From VBAS01 sp964581455 (lineage in GTDB: Bacteria > Bacteroidota > Bacteroidia > Chitinophagales > Chitinophagaceae): a stretch of 9,728 nt of DNA. The notes beneath the pieces are model-generated. The model had not been told where the DNA came from and ran no database searches. It worked only from the letters and a program-made list of their open reading frames with translations. This document shows, in pieces, positions 5,420 to 9,728 of this stretch. The stretch is from assembly GCA_964581455.1 (NCBI GenBank), contig CAZOOT010000123.1:1-9728 (forward strand), written 5' to 3'. The position numbers were made by a program, and so were the translations under genes. The first letter of the stretch is position 1, and every line of letters begins with the position of its first letter.

Positions 5420-7513
5420 ATGCAATTACGTTTCCTTTATATTTTAATTATGGCAATGCCTGCAATAGGCAGTACGCAGCAAACGCATATTGATAGTTTA
5501 TTAAATGAAACCGCATCCACTAAAAATGATACTTTAAAACTGGTCAATTATATCAGACTGTCAGACGAGTATTCAGAAAAAAATCCGGATAGTGCTTATT
5601 ATTTTGCAAATAAAGGATTAGGTATTGCACAAAAGTTGAATTTTAAACTGGAGGAGGCCCATGTGGCTGGGGAATTAAGTTATGCACAAATGAATATGGG
5701 TAATTATCCACAAGCCCTGCAATCATTATTAAAAGGATTGACTATAGCAGAAAATCCGGGTGCAGAAAAAAATATTATTCCTGCAAATTATCCTGAAGCG
5801 AATGAATTTTCTGATCGTTCTGGTACACCTTCACATCAGCGAATTTATCAAATTGGCAGGTTGCATCAGTATGGAGGAATCATGTTCAGTAATACAGGTA
5901 ATTTCGATAAGGCCTTTTTTCATTTAAGAGAAGCTGAAAAAGCAGCCATGCAATTGAGCAATAAACGCATGCTAACAATTATCTACCTCACTACAGGAAG
6001 GGCCTATTTAGGGATTAATAAACCAGATTCTGCTTTGATATTTGAAAAGAAAGCCTATGATCTGGCTGTGCAAATTAATTATACAAGATATCTGGGCAGT
6101 ATTTTACTTAATCTTGGAAGGATATATGCTTCGTTGGGAAACCGGTCTTTGGCTATTGAACAAGTAAAGAAAGCCAGAAGTGAAAGCCAGAATCAGAATT
6201 ATTACAGGGGAATTGTGGCCAGCGATCTTTTATTGGCAAATTTTTACAAGCAAGCCGGAGAAATGGATTCCGCTTTCCATTATATAAATGATGCGCTTCC
6301 GATTTCAGAATTTTTAAAGTATCCCGACCTGATGTTACGGTCATATTCTGCTCTGGCCGATCATTATAAAAACAAAAAAAATAATGACAGCCTTGCCAAG
6401 TACCAAGGATTGATTATAAAAATAAATGACAGCCTCTTTAATGTCAAACAGGCACAACAATTCCAGAATATAGATTTTGAAGCCAGACAACGCCAACAGG
6501 AAATGGAAGCGGCTGAAAAACATTTCAAAGCCAAATTACAACGAAATATATTATTGGGAAGCCTGAGTACATTTTTCATTGTAGCGCTTTTACTCTGGCG
6601 AAATATCCGGCATAGGCAAAAGTCGGCTTCAATTTTACAAAAACAAAAAGAAGAGCTGGAAAAAGCTTTGGCTGATTTGACGACAACACAAAAACAGCTC
6701 ATACAATCTGAAAAAATGGCTTCGTTAGGTGAACTGACAGCCGGTATTGCACATGAAATTCAAAACCCGTTAAATTTTGTCAATAATTTTTCCGAAGTGA
6801 ATGCAGAGCTAATTGCTGAAATGAAAACTGAAATTGAAAAGGGAAACTATAATGAAGTAAAAAATATTGCAAAACATATTCAGGAAAATGAACAAAAAAT
6901 AATCACACATGGCAAAAGAGCCGATGCCATAGTAAAAGGAATGTTGCAGCACAGCCGCAGCAGCAGTGGCGTAAAAGAACCAACTGATATTAATGCTTTG
7001 GTAGATGAATATTTACGATTGGCTTATCATGGTCTTCGTGCAAAAGACAAATCATTCAATGCAACAACAAAAACAGATTTTGATGAAAGCATTGGCAAGA
7101 TCAATATCGTTCCGCAAGATATTGGACGAGTTATTCTCAATTTGATCAACAATGCATTCTATGCAGTGGATGAAAAAAAGAAACAAATGCCCCCATCCCC
7201 TAAAGGGGAGGAAAGAGCAGCTTCCTTTGATTACAAACCTGTAGTAACTGTAACAACCAAAAGACTCGGTCCCCCTTTAGGGGATAGGGGTAAAATTGAA
7301 ATAAGGGTTGCTGACAACGGCAATGGTATCCCTCAAAAAGTTTTAGATAAAATCTTTCAACCCTTCTTTACCACCAAACCAACTGGACAAGGAACGGGTT
7401 TGGGATTGAGTTTGAGTTATGATATTGTAAAAGCACATGGCGGTGAGTTGAAAGTGGAAACGAAGGAGGGTGAGGGTTCAGAATTTATTATTAGCTTTTA
7501 CGCTTTATCATGA
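5420..7513 (+). CDS. TPR-containing membrane sensor histidine kinase (third complete copy)
   Basis: It starts at ATG 5420, 11 bases after the CotH-like gene, with an AT-only spacer. The protein has 697 residues, the longest of the set. The signal peptide likely ends near IGS-T/Q (residues 18-19). TPR-like units span about 35-340, with an extra segment at about 111-142 between the second and third, as in the two kinases upstream. A coiled coil (RQRQQEMEAAEKHFKAKL) leads into one membrane helix at 377-393. Phospho-acceptor His445 is in AHEIQNPLNFVNNF, N box 574-578 (NLINN), G1 Asp632 (DNGNGIP), G2 658-662 (GTGLG). All catalytic motifs are present. The linker between N box and G1 holds two GC-rich palindromic units in opposite orientation, encoding MPPSPKGE and GPPLGDRG; they account for much of the extra length. 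The C-terminus ends ISFYALS, unlike the L-P/L-S ending of the paralogs, and its TGA overlaps the next ATG by four bases (ATGA). Input and partner regulator are unknown. Confidence 0.93.
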   Translation: MQLRFLYILIMAMPAIGSTQQTHIDSLLNETASTKNDTLKLVNYIRLSDEYSEKNPDSAYYFANKGLGIAQKLNFKLEEAHVAGELSYAQMNMGNYPQALQSLLKGLTIAENPGAEKNIIPANYPEANEFSDRSGTPSHQRIYQIGRLHQYGGIMFSNTGNFDKAFFHLREAEKAAMQLSNKRMLTIIYLTTGRAYLGINKPDSALIFEKKAYDLAVQINYTRYLGSILLNLGRIYASLGNRSLAIEQVKKARSESQNQNYYRGIVASDLLLANFYKQAGEMDSAFHYINDALPISEFLKYPDLMLRSYSALADHYKNKKNNDSLAKYQGLIIKINDSLFNVKQAQQFQNIDFEARQRQQEMEAAEKHFKAKLQRNILLGSLSTFFIVALLLWRNIRHRQKSASILQKQKEELEKALADLTTTQKQLIQSEKMASLGELTAGIAHEIQNPLNFVNNFSEVNAELIAEMKTEIEKGNYNEVKNIAKHIQENEQKIITHGKRADAIVKGMLQHSRSSSGVKEPTDINALVDEYLRLAYHGLRAKDKSFNATTKTDFDESIGKINIVPQDIGRVILNLINNAFYAVDEKKKQMPPSPKGEERAASFDYKPVVTVTTKRLGPPLGDRGKIEIRVADNGNGIPQKVLDKIFQPFFTTKPTGQGTGLGLSLSYDIVKAHGGELKVETKEGEGSEFIISFYALS
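7190..7209 (+). repeat. 20-bp palindromic unit, first linker position, third complete kinase
   Basis: The unit is CCCCCATCCCCTAAAGGGGA. Its inner part forms a stem of TCCCC against GGGGA around TAAA. It encodes MPPSPKGE in frame. The reverse complement of the unit at 7271-7290 matches it at 18 of 20 positions, so the two form an inverted pair with 61 bases between them. Confidence 0.82.
7271..7290 (-). repeat. 20-bp palindromic unit in inverted orientation, second linker position, third complete kinase
   Basis: The + strand reads CCCCCTTTAGGGGATAGGGG; its reverse complement is the unit found at the first linker position. It encodes GPPLGDRG in frame, between the strand VTVTTKR and the strand leading to G1. 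The first complete kinase has only a short turn here (RKVGNKV), about six residues less, which fits insertion of one unit. Confidence 0.82.
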
Positions 7514-9519
7514 GTATGTGGAAAATAACCATATTAAATCTGTTTTACCTTTTTGTATTAATCATACCTGTTGATGCACAGAATAATGATACCTATCAAG
7601 AAGATACTGTAAAAGTGATGCAGTTGATTGAACAGGCAGAAAGATATCGTTTTACTAAACCGGATTCTTGTTTGTCGGTTGCGGAGAAAGCCCTTCAGCT
7701 TGCCCAATCGATTAAGTTCAGGAAAGGTGAAGGATTAACACATTTGACATTCGGCGAATTTCATCGTGTTAGTGGTAATTTTCCCGAAGCCCTGCAACAT
7801 CTTTTTACTGCCTTTCGCATTAGCAAGGAGATTAAGGACTCTGCAATGGAAGGAAAAAGCCTGACTTTTATTGGTATTGCTTATATAGGCCTTGAAGAAT
7901 TTCGCACGGCACTCACTTATCTTTTCCAGGCAAATGAAAAAAATAGAGTTCGTCCAGATATTAATATAACTGCATTTGGTCTAACTAATACCGGTGTCGC
8001 ATATCAACAATTGGGCATACTTGACTCGGCCCTCATTTACCAGAAAAAGGCCTGGCAAGTTGGATTCAAAATGCAATTGAAGGCAGGAATAGCTTTTATG
8101 CTCAGAGAGATCGGAATCATTTATGCTTTGCAACATAAATACGATAGTGCATTTTATTATTATCGCTATGCACTGACGGTTTCAAAAGATGTTCTCAACG
8201 CTGGACGAATATACAGCAGGATGGCAATGCTGTACGAACAGATGAATAAGCCTGATTCTGTCCTTCATTATGCCCGGCTTTCTTTTTCACACGGGCAACG
8301 TTCTTTACAAAAGCTTACAATGTTGGAGGCGAGCAGGCTACTCGCCGGATATTTTATGAAAAAACATCGACTGGATAGTGTGATTAAATACCAGGAATTA
8401 AGCATGAGCCTTCAGGACAGTTTGTTTGGACGGGAGCAGCTACGGAAACTCCAATTATTAGCAATCGGAGAGCAGAAAAGAATACATGATGCAGAACAAA
8501 GACAACAGCAAATTGAACAGGAACAAACCGAATACCGAAATAAAATCCGGATATATGTTCTCCTTGGAATTTTAGCAATGTTCCTTCTGCTTGGATTTAT
8601 CTTATACCGGAATAATCGTAGAAAGCAAATCGCAAACAAGCTATTGGAAATGCAGAAGAACGAAACCGAAAAAACTCTTAAAGAGCTGCGTGATACACAA
8701 GCTCAATTGATCCAATCAGAAAAGATGGCCTCTCTTGGTGAACTTACCGCCGGCATTGCCCATGAGATTCAAAACCCATTAAATTTTGTCAATAATTTTT
8801 CAGAGGTAAGCAATGAGTTGATTGATGAAATGATGCAGAAAGTTGCCAAAGGGAATTATGATGAAGTAAAAGCAATAGCAGATGACGTAAAACAAAACTT
8901 AGAAAAGATCAATCATCATGGTAAAAGAGCTGATGGAATTGTAAAAGGAATGCTGCAACATAGCCGAAGCAGTAGCGGCGTAAAAGAGCCGACTGATATC
9001 AATGCTCTGGCCGATGAATATTTAAGATTAGCTTATCATGGTTTAAAAGCAAAAGATAAATCCTTCAATGCAACCTTGAAAACCGATTTTGATGAAAGCA
9101 TTGGTAACATTAACATCATTCCGCAGGATATTGGAAGGGTAATTCTCAATTTAATCAACAATGCATTTTATGCAGTGGATGAAAAAAAGAAACAAATGCC
9201 CCTATCCCCTAAAGGGGTGCAAGGAGAACCTCCTACTGATTACGAACCTATAGTAACTGTAACAACCAAAAGACTCAGTCCCCCTTTAGGGGAAAGGGGC
9301 AAAATCGAAATTAGAGTTGCTGACAACGGCAACGGCATCCCTCAAAAAATATTGGATAAAATATTTCAGCCCTTCTTTACCACCAAACCCACAGGGCAGG
9401 GAACGGGATTGGGCTTATCCCTGAGTTATGATATTGTAAAAGCACATGGAGGTGAGTTGAAAGTGGAAACGAAAGAAGGAGAAGGAAGTGAGTTTATTAT
9501 TCAGCTTTCTTTAAAATAG
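7510..9519 (+). CDS. TPR-containing membrane sensor histidine kinase (fourth complete copy)
   Basis: The ATG at 7510 overlaps the previous TGA (ATGA), suggesting coupled translation; an ATG at 7516 is an alternative that would leave the same signal peptide (cleavage likely after VDA, residue 23). The protein has 669 residues. TPR-like units span about 45-310 and lack the extra segment seen between the second and third repeats of the other three copies. A Q-rich coiled coil (AEQRQQQIEQEQTEYRNK) precedes one membrane helix at 348-367. Phospho-acceptor His418 is in AHEIQNPLNFVNNF, N box 547-551 (NLINN), G1 Asp605 (DNGNGIP), G2 631-635 (GTGLG), all intact. The kinase half is closest to the preceding gene, including the paired palindromic units in the same two linker positions, so these two probably arose by the most recent duplication. 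It is the last intact gene in the window; TAG is at 9517-9519. Ligand and response regulator are unknown. Confidence 0.93.
   Translation: MSMWKITILNLFYLFVLIIPVDAQNNDTYQEDTVKVMQLIEQAERYRFTKPDSCLSVAEKALQLAQSIKFRKGEGLTHLTFGEFHRVSGNFPEALQHLFTAFRISKEIKDSAMEGKSLTFIGIAYIGLEEFRTALTYLFQANEKNRVRPDINITAFGLTNTGVAYQQLGILDSALIYQKKAWQVGFKMQLKAGIAFMLREIGIIYALQHKYDSAFYYYRYALTVSKDVLNAGRIYSRMAMLYEQMNKPDSVLHYARLSFSHGQRSLQKLTMLEASRLLAGYFMKKHRLDSVIKYQELSMSLQDSLFGREQLRKLQLLAIGEQKRIHDAEQRQQQIEQEQTEYRNKIRIYVLLGILAMFLLLGFILYRNNRRKQIANKLLEMQKNETEKTLKELRDTQAQLIQSEKMASLGELTAGIAHEIQNPLNFVNNFSEVSNELIDEMMQKVAKGNYDEVKAIADDVKQNLEKINHHGKRADGIVKGMLQHSRSSSGVKEPTDINALADEYLRLAYHGLKAKDKSFNATLKTDFDESIGNINIIPQDIGRVILNLINNAFYAVDEKKKQMPLSPKGVQGEPPTDYEPIVTVTTKRLSPPLGERGKIEIRVADNGNGIPQKILDKIFQPFFTTKPTGQGTGLGLSLSYDIVKAHGGELKVETKEGEGSEFIIQLSLK
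9199..9218 (+). repeat. 20-bp palindromic unit, first linker position, fourth complete kinase
   Basis: The unit is CCCCTATCCCCTAAAGGGGT, encoding MPLSPKGV in frame. Its first 19 bases are the exact reverse complement of 7272-7290 in the preceding gene. Together with 9280-9299 it makes an inverted pair matching at 18 of 20 positions, again with 61 bases between. Confidence 0.82.
9280..9299 (-). repeat. 20-bp palindromic unit in inverted orientation, second linker position, fourth complete kinase
   Basis: The + strand reads CCCCCTTTAGGGGAAAGGGG, encoding SPPLGERG in frame just before the strand leading to the G1 box. It differs from the corresponding unit of the third complete kinase by one base (AAA in place of ATA). 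Confidence 0.82.
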
Positions 9520-9728
9520 TATTTTAAAAAATAAAGAAAATTTTTACTATGTTACTCTGTATTTGCTTCTTTGTAAATGCTATGGCACAGGATAACTGGT
9601 ATTTGAATTAATGGAAATACTGTATGTCCTCCTGATTACTTATGGATTTGAATGAAAGGACAGTTTTCTTGTGTAATTAATTCAAGTTGCTAGTTATTAA
9701 ACGAGTTTATTAAAAGTAAACCCAATAA
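9520..9728. other. Non-coding 3' tail after the kinase array
   Basis: These 209 AT-rich bases hold no intact gene on either strand. Besides the possible relic, there is one weak inverted repeat: ACTG plus TCCT (9619-9622 and 9627-9630, split by a 4-base bulge) against AGGACAGT (9657-9664), with a 26-base loop, followed by TTTCTT. It could be a poor terminator for the array, but the long loop and bulge make this doubtful. No clear TAnnTTTG-type promoter was seen. Confidence 0.4.
9549..9611 (+). pseudogene. Possible relic of an exported-protein gene (20-codon signal-peptide-like frame)
   Basis: An ATG 29 bases after the last kinase opens MLLCICFFVNAMAQDNWYLN and then stops at TAA. The segment looks like a Bacteroidota signal peptide with cleavage after AMA and a mature start QDNW. 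A shifted frame just after the stop reads INGNTVCPPDYLWI before its own stop, so a frameshifted remnant of a secreted protein is possible. There is no recognisable mature domain. It could also be a chance short frame. Confidence 0.3.

Noticed and set aside
7190..9299. CRISPR-like array from recurring short palindromic repeats
   Set aside because: The units are in-frame parts of two genes about 2 kb apart, in inverted pairs, without regular spacers or cas genes.
9652..9693. Short forward frame MKGQFSCVINSSC in the 3' tail
   Set aside because: Thirteen codons, no family likeness, no supporting start context.

Overview
The window looks like a stretch of a Bacteroidota chromosome, probably Chitinophagaceae-like (an inference, not a database result). 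The reasons are AT-rich codons, signal peptides ending in A-Q or A-Q-Q, AT-rich gene junctions without obvious Shine-Dalgarno boxes, and the TPR / one-membrane-segment / histidine-kinase architecture common in that phylum. All genes lie on the + strand, packed with gaps of 11 bases or less or short overlaps, so they look like the middle and end of one operon. No operon promoter is visible; it must lie upstream of base 1.

Layout: (1) 2-253, the last 83 codons of a histidine kinase whose start is outside the window. (2) 258-2285, (3) 2285-4330, (5) 5420-7513 and (6) 7510-9519, four complete paralogous sensor kinases. Each has a signal peptide, about seven TPR-like units, a short coiled coil, one membrane helix, a phospho-acceptor domain with the HEIQNPLNFVNNF box, and a C-terminal ATPase domain. 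(4) 4341-5408, between the second and third complete kinases, encodes an exported protein with CotH-kinase-like motifs. Bases 9520-9728 hold no intact gene; a 20-codon signal-peptide-like reading frame there may be the relic of another exported protein.

The kinase halves are nearly interchangeable and the TPR halves are strongly diverged. This suggests that different periplasmic inputs feed a common output. No response regulator, receiver domain or DNA-binding domain is encoded here, so the partner must lie elsewhere.

The most unusual structure is a set of GC-rich palindromic elements with the core CCCCTAAAGGGG (or its complement, or a GAA-loop variant). They sit in frame inside the kinase genes, at only two positions of the ATPase domain between the N box and the G1 box. 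In the last two kinases the two positions carry inverted copies of a 20-bp unit that match at 18 of 20 bases, 61 bases apart. Sister genes provide naturally empty sites. Separately, the 5' partial gene is a mosaic: 82 bases identical to the second complete kinase, then a block almost identical to the first, then a block identical to the last. This points to gene conversion within the array.
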